From the NCBI RefSeq assembly GCF_029502005.1, contig NZ_JAMQOT010000001.1:1022583-1086582 (forward strand): a DNA stretch of 64,000 nucleotides, written 5' to 3'. Source of the stretch: Natrinema salsiterrestre (GTDB lineage: Archaea; Halobacteriota; Halobacteria; Halobacteriales; Natrialbaceae). Shown one piece after another: positions 51,455 to 60,504 of the stretch; within the stretch, counting starts at the first letter, position 1; each line of letters starts with the position of its first letter. Under the pieces are notes generated by a model. That model saw only the letters and a program-made list of their open reading frames with translations, made no database searches and was not told where the DNA came from. A program made the position numbers and the translations under genes.

Positions 51455-52527
51455 GACTCACGCGCCGCGGCTGGGCCGCCGTCGCCGTCGCCTGCGGGGC
51501 CGTCGCGCTGAGCTGGCAGTCCGGCCCCCGGGCGCTGAACGCCGTCGTCGTTCCCCTGGTCGTCGTCCTGCTGGCCGGCCTGCTCACCGTCGCTCGAGCG
51601 GATCGACCGCGCGTCGTTCGCCAGCCGGTCACCGACGGGTTCATTCGCGAGGACAGAGCCGTCGAGGTCGCGATCGAGACCGACGGAACTGTCGCCGCAA
51701 CCGTCCGGGATACCGTCGGTGACGGTCTCTCGGCGACGACCGATCCGCACGCGGACACCACGCTCGACGGCGAGGAGACGTTCGGGTACGACGTGCGACT
51801 CGAGGCGCGGGGCGAGCGCCGGGTCGGCCCGCTATCGATCACCGTCACGGACGTCCTCGGACTCGTCGAGCGACGGTTCGCGTACGAGGAACCGACCTCC
51901 GTTCTCGTCTATCCGCGGGTCCGCGATCTGAGTCAGGGGCCAGCAGCCGACGTGGAAACGCTCGCCAGCGTCGCGGACCGCCGTGCGAACGAGGAGTTCG
52001 ACCACCTCCGGGAGTACCGCCGCGGAGATCCGTTGCGCGACGTCCACTGGAAGACCGCGGCCAAGCGACCCGAAGATGATCTGGTCGTCACGGAGTACAC
52101 CGACGACGACGATACCGGTGCGGTCACGGTCGCCGCCGACTGCCTCGTCGACCGCAGCGACGAGATGGCCTCGGCCGCCGCCAGCGTCGCGACCTACCTC
52201 CTCGAGCGGGGCGCGACGGTCGGACTCGCGACGCCCGAGGGAACGCAGCCACCGGGATCGGGGCGCGCTCACCACCGCGAACTGCTCCAGTTGTTGGCAG
52301 TCGCCGGCCCCGGGGAACTCGCGGACCGAACCCGTCGGGACGCGGACGTACTGGTCCGAACCGACGAAGCGGGGACGACGGTCGTCGTCGACGGTCGCGA
52401 GTTGGCCTTCGATCGACTCTGCGGGCTCGAGCGAGCGGAACGGGAGAAACCGGAGGGCGGGAACCGGACCGGGAACGACGGCCACGGTGACCACGACACC
52501 GACGGACGGCCGGGGATGACCGCATGA
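51451..52527 (+). CDS. DUF58 protein (cluster 2)
   Basis: A 358-residue protein. Two N-terminal helices (about 8-22 and 28-45) are followed by an external beta domain and the DUF58 core FDHLREYRRGDPLRDVHWKTAAKRPEDDLVVTEY (about 180-215), with a vWA-like continuation and an acidic tail. It pairs with the upstream MoxR ATPase. Four-base overlaps on both sides show a tightly coupled operon. Confidence 0.9.
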   Translation: MRLTRRGWAAVAVACGAVALSWQSGPRALNAVVVPLVVVLLAGLLTVARADRPRVVRQPVTDGFIREDRAVEVAIETDGTVAATVRDTVGDGLSATTDPHADTTLDGEETFGYDVRLEARGERRVGPLSITVTDVLGLVERRFAYEEPTSVLVYPRVRDLSQGPAADVETLASVADRRANEEFDHLREYRRGDPLRDVHWKTAAKRPEDDLVVTEYTDDDDTGAVTVAADCLVDRSDEMASAAASVATYLLERGATVGLATPEGTQPPGSGRAHHRELLQLLAVAGPGELADRTRRDADVLVRTDEAGTTVVVDGRELAFDRLCGLERAEREKPEGGNRTGNDGHGDHDTDGRPGMTA

Positions 52528-54830
52528 GCACGAAATCGTCCAGTCACGCCGGTGATCGAACGGTATCCCTGAACGCGGAGGGAACCGTCAGTGCCGATGC
52601 TGTCCGTCTCCTCGCCCTCGGGTGCGTCTTAGTCCTGACGGCGTCGTACGTGAGCGTCCTCTACGGGATCACGCAGGTCGTCGGCGGCAGCGGATCGCTG
52701 TTCGCACTCGTCGGGCTCATGCTGCTCGCGGCGACGGTACTCGCGCGGCTGATCCGTCCCCGGACCGCGGGACTGCTCGCGCTGACGGCGGCCGGACTCG
52801 GGTTCGCCTACTACCTCACTTCGGCCGGCGTCGAACCGGGCGTCGTTCTCACGGGAACGAACGCCATCGTTTCCGACACCGTCGCGCTCGCGACCGGTCT
52901 CCCGGTGCTCCGAATGGTTCAGGCGGGCGTCTGGACGCTCGGATTCGCGCCCGCCCCCGTCTTCCTCTCGTGGTATCTCGCCATCCGCGGCCGGTACGGA
53001 CTGAGCGTCGTCCCCGGCGGCGCCGCCCTGGGCTTTCTCGTCCTGACCGGCGACGCGGGAACGCTCGTCACCCTGACCGGGACCCTCGCCGCCGTCGGGG
53101 CCGTCGCCGGCGGCGAACTCGAGCGCCGCGGCGGTTCGATCGCACAGGCGGATCTGCTCGCGGTCCTGTTCGCGGTGATCGTCGCGCTCTCGCTGTCGGT
53201 AACGATCGTCCCCGGCGAGCCGGCGGGGCCGACGCACCTCGTCCAGGGCGACTCCGGCACGCTCGAGGCGACGATCGATTCCGCGCCCCAGCGATCGGGG
53301 ATCTCCGGGCAGGTGGATCTCTCGCCGGAGGTGCGGTTCACGGTCGAATCCGATCGGCCGTCGTACTGGCGAACCGGCGTCTACGACCGGTTCACGGGCG
53401 ACGAGTGGGTCCGAACGGGGCAGGATCGCCGGTACGACGGCCGGCTCGCGGACCCGCCCAGCAGCAGTGGGACCGTCCGACAGACCGTCACCGCCGAGAC
53501 GGAGCTCGGAATCATGCCCGTCGCCCCCCAGCCGCTGGCGCTCGACGGCGACGTGACGCGGGCGACGACCGTCTCCAGACACGACCAGCCGCGACCCGAG
53601 ACGCCACTGCAGGAGGGGGACAGCTACGCCGTCGAGAGCGCGGTCGTCGACCCCGACCCGGACGCGCTCCGGATCGCCGGAACGAGTTACCCCGACGAGG
53701 TGACCGATCACTACCTCCAGACGCCCGAAGACACCTCGAGCGAGTTCCGGGAGCGGACCGACGAAATCACGGCCGACGCCGACACGCCGCACGGGACGGC
53801 GGTCGCGATTCGGGACCACCTCCGGTCCTCGAAGGGGTACTCGCTCGACGTCTCCCAGCCCGCCGGAAACGTCGCCGAAGGGTTTCTGCTCGAGATGGAC
53901 GAGGGCTACTGCGTCTACTTCGCGACGACGATGACGCAGATGCTCCGCGAAGCGGGAGTTCCGGCCCGATACGTCACCGGCTACACGACCGGTCAACAGG
54001 TCGACGACGGCGAGTACGTCGTCCGCGGACTCGACGCCCACTCATGGGTCGAGGTCTACTTCCCGGGCCACGGCTGGGTCCAGTTCGATCCGACGCCCGG
54101 TAGCAGCCGCGCCGACGTTCACACCGACCGGCTGCAGGAGGCACGCGAGAACGGTACCGAGGGCGTAGACACCGAGGACAGCGAGGACGTGCCGATCGGC
54201 GACGAAAGCGATCCCGTCGATCCGCCCGCGTCCGATCCGGACGACTCGAACGAGCCACCGTCCGACGATCCGACCGACGAGACGGATCCGTCCGACGATC
54301 CGGACGACGGAAGCGATCCCGACGATTCGAACAACGGAACCGATCCCGGCGATTCGGGCGACGGTACGGGTGGGGAGGCGACCGGAAACGACGACTCGCT
54401 CACCGATCGCCTCGTCGCCATCGGGCACGAGACGGCTGCGCTCGGGCTCGTCCTCCTCGTCGGCCTCGCTGCGGGTGCCCGTCGAACCGACGCGACGACG
54501 CGTCTCGGTCGGACCGTCGGCGTCTACTGGCACGGATTCCGGGGCGAACCCGACCGAGACGCCCGACGTGCGTTCCGCCGCCTCGAGCGACTGTTCGCCC
54601 GGCAGTACCGGCCTCGCCGTCCCTCGGAGTCGCCGCGGTCCTATCTGCAGGCGATATCGAAGACAGCCGCCGCGGAGGAGTCGCTCGACCCGCGGGCCGA
54701 GCGGGTCCTCGAGCACTACGAACGCGCGACCTACGGCGACGGCGTCGGCCGGGCGGAAGCCGACGAGGCGATCGAGATCGTCGACGAGCTCGCCCGAAGT
54801 CGGCTCCCAGTGGTCGGTCGCCTTCGCTGA
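52524..54830 (+). CDS. TgpA-type membrane transglutaminase with DUF4129 end
   Basis: A 768-residue protein. About seven N-terminal helices (25-235) are followed by an external region and a transglutaminase-like domain. Its triad is Cys463 (MDEGYCVYFATTM), His506 (GLDAHSWVEVYF) and Asp522 (VQFDPTPG). An Asp/Ser/Pro-rich linker (about 535-630) precedes one more helix and a DUF4129-like C-terminus (RRAFRRLERLFARQYRPRRPSESP...). Such TgpA proteins act as proteases or crosslinking enzymes on the outer side of the membrane. It closes the MoxR-DUF58-Tgp operon. Confidence 0.92.
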   Translation: MSTKSSSHAGDRTVSLNAEGTVSADAVRLLALGCVLVLTASYVSVLYGITQVVGGSGSLFALVGLMLLAATVLARLIRPRTAGLLALTAAGLGFAYYLTSAGVEPGVVLTGTNAIVSDTVALATGLPVLRMVQAGVWTLGFAPAPVFLSWYLAIRGRYGLSVVPGGAALGFLVLTGDAGTLVTLTGTLAAVGAVAGGELERRGGSIAQADLLAVLFAVIVALSLSVTIVPGEPAGPTHLVQGDSGTLEATIDSAPQRSGISGQVDLSPEVRFTVESDRPSYWRTGVYDRFTGDEWVRTGQDRRYDGRLADPPSSSGTVRQTVTAETELGIMPVAPQPLALDGDVTRATTVSRHDQPRPETPLQEGDSYAVESAVVDPDPDALRIAGTSYPDEVTDHYLQTPEDTSSEFRERTDEITADADTPHGTAVAIRDHLRSSKGYSLDVSQPAGNVAEGFLLEMDEGYCVYFATTMTQMLREAGVPARYVTGYTTGQQVDDGEYVVRGLDAHSWVEVYFPGHGWVQFDPTPGSSRADVHTDRLQEARENGTEGVDTEDSEDVPIGDESDPVDPPASDPDDSNEPPSDDPTDETDPSDDPDDGSDPDDSNNGTDPGDSGDGTGGEATGNDDSLTDRLVAIGHETAALGLVLLVGLAAGARRTDATTRLGRTVGVYWHGFRGEPDRDARRAFRRLERLFARQYRPRRPSESPRSYLQAISKTAAAEESLDPRAERVLEHYERATYGDGVGRAEADEAIEIVDELARSRLPVVGRLR

Positions 54831-54959
54831 CGCCCGAGCCGAATCGGCGGGGAATGCGGTCAACCGAGACGTGAGTTCGTTCGAGAGCGGCTGGCGAGCG
54901 GAACTCGCGCCGAACACCGTAAAAAAGAACCACGCGAGGGCATGCGGGTCCCGATAGTG

Positions 54960-54967
54960 TTTAATAT
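54960..54967 (+). promoter_or_regulatory. TATA box of the SUI1 gene
   Basis: 'tttaatat' ends 24 bases before the ATG at 54992, giving a leaderless transcript for the initiation-factor gene. Confidence 0.6.
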
Positions 54968-54991
54968 GCCCGTTTCATACCTACGAACGTA

Positions 54992-55285
54992 ATGTCGGAA
55001 GTCTGCTCGACGTGCGGGCTGCCCCAGGAACTCTGCGTCTGCGAAGACGTGGCGAAGGGCCAACAACAGCTCAACATCCGCATTGACGAGCGCAGATACG
55101 GGAAAGAGGTAACGATCGTCGAAGGATTCGACCCGAAGGACGTCGATCTGGACAGTCTCTCGTCGGATCTCAAGTCCAAATTCGCCTGCGGCGGGACCGT
55201 CGAGGACGACCAGATCGAACTCCAGGGGAACCACACCGGCCGCATCGAAGAGTTCCTTCGTGACCGCGGCTTCAACGTCGCCTAA
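54992..55285 (+). CDS. sui1: translation initiation factor aIF1 (SUI1/eIF1)
   Basis: A 97-residue protein. A short zinc-binding start ([16 protein letters not shown]) is followed by the SUI1 domain, with [36 protein letters not shown] and the final FLRDRGFNV. It binds the small ribosomal subunit and checks start codon selection. Length is typical for archaea. Confidence 0.95.
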   Translation: MSEVCSTCGLPQELCVCEDVAKGQQQLNIRIDERRYGKEVTIVEGFDPKDVDLDSLSSDLKSKFACGGTVEDDQIELQGNHTGRIEEFLRDRGFNVA

Positions 55286-55345
55286 TGCCCGCGATGCTCT
55301 GAGACGACTTCCGAACCCACGATCGCGCAGGACGCTACGATCCGC

Positions 55346-55351
55346 TTTTTT
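55346..55351 (+). terminator. T-run after the SUI1 gene
   Basis: A six-T run about 60 bases after the stop codon is the only U-tract in the gap. It may mark the transcript end. Confidence 0.3.
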
Positions 55352-55450
55352 GCGACAGCCATCGACCAGTGGCGTCACTCGGTTCTCACTCATCGACCTC
55401 GAGCCACCGCTCGTCGACTCGCGCTCGCTGCGAAACGGCTACCGGACCGG

Positions 55451-55813
55451 TCAGAACGGGGATTCCTGTTCGGTCGCGTCCGCTTCGTCGTCCTCGCGGA
55501 CGAGCCCGAACTTCATCCCGTATTTGTCGAGTCCGCCCTCCATGCTCTCGACGCGCGCGTCGGCGGTCCCCTCGTAGGACCCGATGAGCTGTGCGGCCTG
55601 CACGCTCGCCTTCCCGTGGGGACAGACCGTGACGATGTGATCCTCACCATCGAGTTCGTCGATGCGGTCCATGAGTTCGTTGAAGGGAATGTTCTCGCTG
55701 TCCGGGATGTGGCTGTGTTCGAAACTCCGCTCGTCGCGAATGTCGACGATACGAACGTCCGCATCGTCCTCGAGGAGCTCTTTGACCTCGTCAGTAGAGA
55801 TTTCGCCGTCCAT
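55451..55813 (-). CDS. rhodanese-like sulfurtransferase
   Basis: A 120-residue single rhodanese domain. It has VRIVDIRDERSFEHSHIPDSENIPF, the catalytic Cys64 in the active loop VCPHGKAS, and MEGGLDKYGM. It carries persulfide sulfur or detoxifies sulfur compounds in the cytoplasm. The C-terminal 20 residues are an acidic tail. The gene is monocistronic. Confidence 0.9.
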   Translation of the reverse strand: MDGEISTDEVKELLEDDADVRIVDIRDERSFEHSHIPDSENIPFNELMDRIDELDGEDHIVTVCPHGKASVQAAQLIGSYEGTADARVESMEGGLDKYGMKFGLVREDDEADATEQESPF

Positions 55814-55925
55814 TATCGTCGGGTTGGATGTCGACTCGAATAAGATCAGGGGTTCGGACCGGTCGCCGAACCCACTGGCGATCCGGTCGGGTTTCCTTCC
55901 GGTTCTGGACTGCGGGAACAGAAAA

Positions 55926-55935
55926 CATATAATAT
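55926..55935 (+). promoter_or_regulatory. TATA box of the PLDc_N gene
   Basis: 'catataatat' lies about 25 bases before the ATG at 55957. Confidence 0.5.
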
Positions 55936-55956
55936 AGCTATCTTCTGGTCCCAGTA

Positions 55957-56202
55957 ATGGCCACCGCGATAGTTCCGATGGCGACCGCTGGAACGCTAGT
56001 CGTAATCGGCTTGCCGGTGTTGTTCGTCGTCTGGATCGCCGCAGTGATCTGGGTATACAGTGATTGTCAGACGAACAGCCCTCACAGTCCGAAGGTCTGG
56101 GCGTTCATCGTGTTCTTCGGTGGACTCTTCGGACTCGTACTCTATTTCCGAATCGGTCGAGGGGAACCGGCCGCGCGTTCCGATCGGCGGCTCCAGCTGT
56201 GA
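55957..56202 (+). CDS. PLDc_N-type two-helix membrane protein
   Basis: An 81-residue protein. Two hydrophobic helices (about 10-33 and 48-66) carry the family features VIWVYSDCQTNSPHSPKVWAFIVFFGGLFGLVLYF, ending with a charged tail. The PLD_N/phospholipase D-nuclease N-terminal domain of this kind occurs as a stand-alone module in many prokaryotes. Its role is unknown. Confidence 0.8.
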   Translation: MATAIVPMATAGTLVVIGLPVLFVVWIAAVIWVYSDCQTNSPHSPKVWAFIVFFGGLFGLVLYFRIGRGEPAARSDRRLQL

Positions 56203-56268
56203 CAGCCTCCGCACGGTAAACGGCGCGGCTCCCTACACAGGTGGCGACCCCGGTCGCGACAGGAAGCG

Positions 56269-56862
56269 CTACAGCAACCCGTCCTCTTTCGCCAGCAACA
56301 GCCCCCCCAGCGTCGCGTCGTTTGTCGGTTGCTCGCGAGCCCGCTCGAGCGCCTCGTCGACCGGGACCGTCGTCACCTCGAGGAACTCGTTGCTGTCGAG
56401 TTCCCGCTCGCCGGGCTCGAGTCCCTCGGCGTAGACGATCGCGCGGTCGTGTCGGAGGACGCCGGTCGCGACCGCGTACTCCTGTAACAGGGCCGTACTC
56501 GAGGGTCGAAAGCCGGTTTCCTCCTCGAGTTCGCGCGTCGCCGCCCCCGTGTAGGACTCGCCGTCCTCGACGATTCCCGCCGGGAGCTCGAGGTGCGTCT
56601 CGCGAATGGTGGGCCGATACTGTTCGACGAATAGAATGCGATCGTCGCTGCCGCTCGCACCCTCACCGGCACCGCCGTCCATATCCGCGAGGACACCGCC
56701 GTCGATCTGCGCGACCACGACGACCGCGGGCGGCAGGTCCGCCCAGTAGTATCGCTTCTGCGTCCCGTCGGGCTGTTCGAGCAGATCGTATCCGCCGTCG
56801 TACCAGCCGGTCTCGTACTCGGTTCGCTCCTCGAGCAGGTCCCACTCGTCGGGTGTCGTCAT
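56269..56862 (-). CDS. NUDIX hydrolase (ADP-ribose pyrophosphatase type)
   Basis: A 197-residue enzyme. It has the NUDIX box with GIVEDGESYTGAATRELEEETGF (about 109-131), preceded by FVEQYRPTIRETHLELPA. The family usually splits ADP-ribose or other nucleoside diphosphate derivatives. An acidic insert (DMDGGAGEGASGSDD) precedes the box, which is a halophile feature. The start ATG is followed by DEWDLLEERTEYETGW. Confidence 0.9.
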   Translation of the reverse strand: MTTPDEWDLLEERTEYETGWYDGGYDLLEQPDGTQKRYYWADLPPAVVVVAQIDGGVLADMDGGAGEGASGSDDRILFVEQYRPTIRETHLELPAGIVEDGESYTGAATRELEEETGFRPSSTALLQEYAVATGVLRHDRAIVYAEGLEPGERELDSNEFLEVTTVPVDEALERAREQPTNDATLGGLLLAKEDGLL

Positions 56863-56963
56863 CGTGAGAGAGTGGGCGCTCGAGCGGATAATAGGTGATG
56901 GTCGCTACGTCGGGTCCCGACTTGCCCAGTGACTCGTCGGGCAGATCGAACAGTCGAGTTCGG

Positions 56964-57374
56964 CTACACTAAATCCCGATACAACCGCCCGAACGCCTGC
57001 CGCCGAAGCGTCGCCACCGCCGCGTCCTCCTCGTTCTGGAAGGTCGCCGCGACGGCCTCGCCGTCCGGGCCCGCGTGCCAGGCGACGCGGTCGACGTCCT
57101 CGTGGCCGGTTTCCGTCACCTCGCCGTCGTAGGACTCGCGCCAGTCCTCGAACTCCTCGCGGCTCCCGACGCGAACCGCGAGCAGACTCGCGAAGAGCGC
57201 GTCGCGAGCGGTCTCGACGACGTCGCCGGTGACGCGTTCGTCGTACTCCTCGCGATCGAACGCCATGGCCTTCGCGACCTCTCGAATGACCGTCTGCGCC
57301 GCTGGACCCACCGATTCGTACTGTTCGCGTGCGTCGTCGGCCGACTCGAAGGAAAACGTTCCCGCCGTGTGCAT
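56964..57374 (-). CDS. DUF5809 protein
   Basis: A 136-residue haloarchaeal protein. A helical start (FSFESADDAREQYESVGPAAQTVIREVAKAM) is followed by an acidic helix and the C-terminal HAGPDGEAVAATFQNEEDAAVATLRRQAFGRLY. Function is unknown. It sits just downstream of the DUF5810 gene on the same strand with a 25-base gap, and the two are found together in haloarchaea. Confidence 0.85.
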   Translation of the reverse strand: MHTAGTFSFESADDAREQYESVGPAAQTVIREVAKAMAFDREEYDERVTGDVVETARDALFASLLAVRVGSREEFEDWRESYDGEVTETGHEDVDRVAWHAGPDGEAVAATFQNEEDAAVATLRRQAFGRLYRDLV

Positions 57375-57399
57375 ATCCGGATCCTCGGCCGACTGGCAG

Positions 57400-57846
57400 T
57401 TACGCGTTTCCGTTCCCGTCGACGTCGCCGTCCGCGTCGTCGGGACTCGAGACCGGGTCGTCGTCTCCATCGCCGTCGCTCTCGCTCGAGGACTGCATCT
57501 CGCGAGTCAGCTCCGCGGCCTCCCGGAGCACGTCCTCCGCTTCGGCGGTCATCGCTCCGCGCCCCGGCTGACTGCTCTGGCGGGCGATCCCTTCCTCGAG
57601 GGAACCCGGGCGGCCGCGCTCGTGACCGTGTCCGGAGTCCTCGAAGTCGGGCGTGTCGATCTCCTCGGCGTGTGGCGCGACGATCTCGCCGAGTTCCTCC
57701 GGGCTTCGATCGCCCCAGTCGGGCGCGTACTCCGCGAGCCACTCGCGGTGTTCCTCGCGGCCGAGCGACGCGGTGATCGCGAGGTGGTTCGCGAGATGAA
57801 CCGCGTCGGCCTCCTCGACGTCACAGACCGGACAGGCGTATCCCAT
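57400..57846 (-). CDS. DUF5810 zinc-binding protein
   Basis: A 148-residue protein. It begins with MGYACPVCDVEEADAVHLANHLA, a C2H2-like zinc finger (Cys5, Cys8, and two His at about 17 and 21). It continues with an acidic helical region and a tail of Asp/Gly repeats. The family is haloarchaeal and unassigned, and DNA, RNA or protein binding is possible. The start is fixed by the zinc-finger motif. Confidence 0.88.
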   Translation of the reverse strand: MGYACPVCDVEEADAVHLANHLAITASLGREEHREWLAEYAPDWGDRSPEELGEIVAPHAEEIDTPDFEDSGHGHERGRPGSLEEGIARQSSQPGRGAMTAEAEDVLREAAELTREMQSSSESDGDGDDDPVSSPDDADGDVDGNGNA

Positions 57847-57890
57847 AGGGGACAATACCGGCTGCGAACGGTAAAATATCCCGCACCCCG

Positions 57891-58364
57891 CTACTCGAGT
57901 TTCCGGATCATCACGATCGCGTCCTCGCCGTTGCCGTAGTACTCGGGGACCCGCCGAAGCGGATCGAATCCGAACTCGCGATAGAGGCGTTTCGCCCCGT
58001 CGTTCGACCGTCGGACCTCGAGTTTGACCGTCTCCGCACCGTGGGCCGCGAGCACGGCGAGCGATCGCGACAGGAGCGTCGACCCGACGCCGTCCCCGCG
58101 ATGGTCGGGGTGGACGGCGATGTCCTTGACGTGGCCGAGCGCGCGGCCGATCTGCCGGGTCACGTCGGCGACGACGTAGCCGGCGATCCGCCCGTCCGCT
58201 TCGGCGACCAGAAACCCGGGTTCGCCGAGGAACCGCTCGAACGCGTCGTAGGGCCAGGGCTGAGAAAACGAGGCGTTCTCGATGCGAACGACCGCGAGCA
58301 GATCCGCACGCTCCGCCGATCGGATCCGCACTTCCTCGCCGTCCTCCGGCACGGGCGTTGTCAC
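57891..58364 (-). CDS. rimI: ribosomal protein alanine N-acetyltransferase-like protein
   Basis: A 157-residue GNAT acetyltransferase. It has the start IRSAERADLLAVVRIENASFSQPWP, the acetyl-CoA loop HPDHRGDGVGSTLLSRSL, and the late ETVKLEVRRSNDGAKRLYREFGF. RimI/Ard1-type enzymes acetylate protein N-termini. The start is GTG at 58364. The gene lies between DUF5810 and the transporter pair on the same strand. Confidence 0.9.
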   Translation of the reverse strand: MTTPVPEDGEEVRIRSAERADLLAVVRIENASFSQPWPYDAFERFLGEPGFLVAEADGRIAGYVVADVTRQIGRALGHVKDIAVHPDHRGDGVGSTLLSRSLAVLAAHGAETVKLEVRRSNDGAKRLYREFGFDPLRRVPEYYGNGEDAIVMIRKLE

Positions 58365-58457
58365 ACGAGGGAGTACGACGCCGGATACTAAAAGCCGTAC
58401 GCGTCTCGGCAGATATACTCGGTTCGCGGCCAGCCATCGAATCGAACGGATCGCCGG

Positions 58458-58778
58458 CTACACCCGCTCGAGTCGGTCGATCTCCGCATCCGACCAGTCG
58501 TAGAAGTGGTTGTCAGTCTGCCGGAGGACGGTTACGCACTCGTTGTGCTGGCGGCGAGCCCGGTCGACAAGCGGATCGTCCGGGTTGGTTTCGATCCAGT
58601 CGCGCAGTTCCGCGAGCGCCGCCGGCGAGTAGGTTTCCATCCGATCCTGATGGCGGAGGATTTCGACCTTTCGGCTCTCTTGACGCAGGGTTCGAACGAG
58701 CGCCCACCCGGCGACACCGTAGAAGGCGAGCAGGGTGAACGCGAGCATTCCGAGCACCTCGGGCGTGAGCGCCGCCAT
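58458..58778 (-). CDS. one-helix partner of the SNF-family transporter
   Basis: A 106-residue protein. One N-terminal membrane helix (about 8-28) is followed by a charged helical cytoplasmic part (RQESRKVEILRHQDRMETYSPAALAELRDWIE). Its ATG overlaps the TGA of the transporter gene by one base, so the two are translated together. Bacterial NSS transporters such as MetP have a small subunit (MetS). This protein is larger and unrelated in detail, but the layout is the same. Confidence 0.75.
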   Translation of the reverse strand: MAALTPEVLGMLAFTLLAFYGVAGWALVRTLRQESRKVEILRHQDRMETYSPAALAELRDWIETNPDDPLVDRARRQHNECVTVLRQTDNHFYDWSDAEIDRLERV

Positions 58779-60241
58779 CAGTCGTCACCTCCGGACACTT
58801 CGGCCCCTTCGGGTTGCCCGCCCCGTCCCTCGAGGACGGACATGAGCGCGTAGCCGATGATCGGGAAGACCACGAGGACGAACATGCCGCCGATCATCTC
58901 GGGGGTTCCGAAGTTATCGTAGGCGAAGTAGGCCACGATGAACACCATCACCGACGGGATGACGTACTTGATAACGGGGTCCCACCAGCGACCGACGTGG
59001 ATCCCTGCGTTTCGGTTGACCGAGAGGAGCCGCAGGCGCTGTGGTCCCATCACCCAGCCGATGACGCCGATGATGGAAATCGTCGCGAGGGGGAGTCCCC
59101 AGTTACCGAAGACGAAGTCGAGGTAGTCGAGGATATCCACGGAGTAGGCGCTGGGCAGCCCGAGCAGCCAGATCGCTCCGCAGACGCCGAGCGTCGTCTG
59201 GGTCCGATCGAATCGGGTCTCCTCGCTGAGCGTCGTGACGCTCACCTCGGTGATGAGCAGCCCCGAGGTGAACGTCGCGAGGAAGAAGCCGAGGAAGAAG
59301 AGGATCGCGACGATCCCCCCGAGCGGAATCTCGGGGAACACCTGGACGAGCGAGACGAAGGCGAGCCCCGCGCCGGCGTCCGGTTCGACCCCTTCGACCG
59401 CGAAGACGATGGGGAAGATCGCGAGCGCCGCGAGAATGCCGACGCTCGACTCCCCGATCGCAGTGAAGAGGCCACCGCCCAGCGGGACGTCGTCGTACTC
59501 CCGGAGGTAGCTGCCGACCGTCAGGGCGATGCCCCAGCCGAGACCGGTCGAGAACAGCGCCTGCCCGAGCGCGGTGATCCAGGTGTCGCTCCGGGCCAGA
59601 TACTCCCACTGAATCCCGAAGGCGAAGGCGAGCCCCTCGCTCGCTCCGGGCAAGGTGAGGCCCCTGATCGCCATGACGACGAGCGAGAGCACGAGCGCGG
59701 GCACCGCGTAGACGACGATCCGCTCGACGCCACGGCGGATACCGAGGACGAGAATCGCCGCGATCGAACCCATCACGATCGTGTGGAGGGCGATCACGAG
59801 CAGCGAGCTCGCGAAGAACTCGTTCATGAACGGCTCGGCCTGGAAGCCGCTCGAGGTAAAGGTAAACAGCAGCGAGTGAACGGCGTAGTACAGCGTCCAG
59901 CCGACTACCGGCGAGTAGTACGACATCAGCGCGATGTTCACTAACAACACGACGACCCCGAGGCCGACCAGTCCGCCCCGTCCGACCACCGCCCGGAACG
60001 CGCCGATCACCCCCTTGTTCGCGTACCGGCCCAGCGCGACCTCCGCCATCAGCCCCGGAACCGCGAGGACGACCAGTAACGTGAGAAACGCGAGGACGAA
60101 CGCGCCACCCCCGTTGTTCCCCATCACGTACGGGAACCGCCAGATGTTCCCGGCCCCCACCATGGCGCCGATCATCGCCATCAGGAACCCGAATCGACTT
60201 CCCCACTCCGCTCGAGCCGTTTTGGTCGGAACGTCACCCAT
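58778..60241 (-). CDS. sodium-dependent (SNF/NSS family) transporter
   Basis: A 487-residue transporter with about twelve helices. The NSS signature is WGSRFGFLMAMIGAMVGAGNIWRFPYVMGNNGGGAFVLAFL (13-53), the sodium and substrate site. The mid-sequence FSTGLGWGIALTVGSYL is also typical. It imports amino acids or osmolytes with sodium. Haloarchaea use such systems for uptake from salty media; the substrate is unknown. It is followed by its overlapping small partner gene. Confidence 0.92.
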   Translation of the reverse strand: MGDVPTKTARAEWGSRFGFLMAMIGAMVGAGNIWRFPYVMGNNGGGAFVLAFLTLLVVLAVPGLMAEVALGRYANKGVIGAFRAVVGRGGLVGLGVVVLLVNIALMSYYSPVVGWTLYYAVHSLLFTFTSSGFQAEPFMNEFFASSLLVIALHTIVMGSIAAILVLGIRRGVERIVVYAVPALVLSLVVMAIRGLTLPGASEGLAFAFGIQWEYLARSDTWITALGQALFSTGLGWGIALTVGSYLREYDDVPLGGGLFTAIGESSVGILAALAIFPIVFAVEGVEPDAGAGLAFVSLVQVFPEIPLGGIVAILFFLGFFLATFTSGLLITEVSVTTLSEETRFDRTQTTLGVCGAIWLLGLPSAYSVDILDYLDFVFGNWGLPLATISIIGVIGWVMGPQRLRLLSVNRNAGIHVGRWWDPVIKYVIPSVMVFIVAYFAYDNFGTPEMIGGMFVLVVFPIIGYALMSVLEGRGGQPEGAEVSGGDD

Positions 60242-60370
60242 CGTCGATCATCCCGGACGTCACCACTCGTACCATCGTATAACCATGGGGCGTGTTAGCA
60301 AGAATAGTTCGCGTAGTTACCGATTTACACTCCGACGGGGCGCGCATCGGCGGCGATCCGGACACGACAG

Positions 60371-60499
60371 TTACTCGGTCGCCCCCGTCCCCGCGTCGTC
60401 GTCTGCATCCCCTTCGTCGATAGTGGTCGTCGGCTCCTCGTCTTCGGTCCCGCCGTACTGGGCCCCTTCCTCGTCGTCGGGTTCGGTGTCGTCAGCCAT
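60371..60499 (-). CDS. 42-residue acidic protein next to the ferritin-like gene
   Basis: A tiny Asp/Glu/Thr-rich protein (MADDTEPDDEEGAQYGGTEDEEPTTT...), starting five bases after the stop of the DUF892 gene, so both probably share a transcript. Composition implies disorder and high charge. It might be a cap or accessory of the ferritin-like protein, but this is guesswork. Confidence 0.5.
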   Translation of the reverse strand: MADDTEPDDEEGAQYGGTEDEEPTTTIDEGDADDDAGTGATE

Positions 60500-60504
60500 T
60501 CGAA

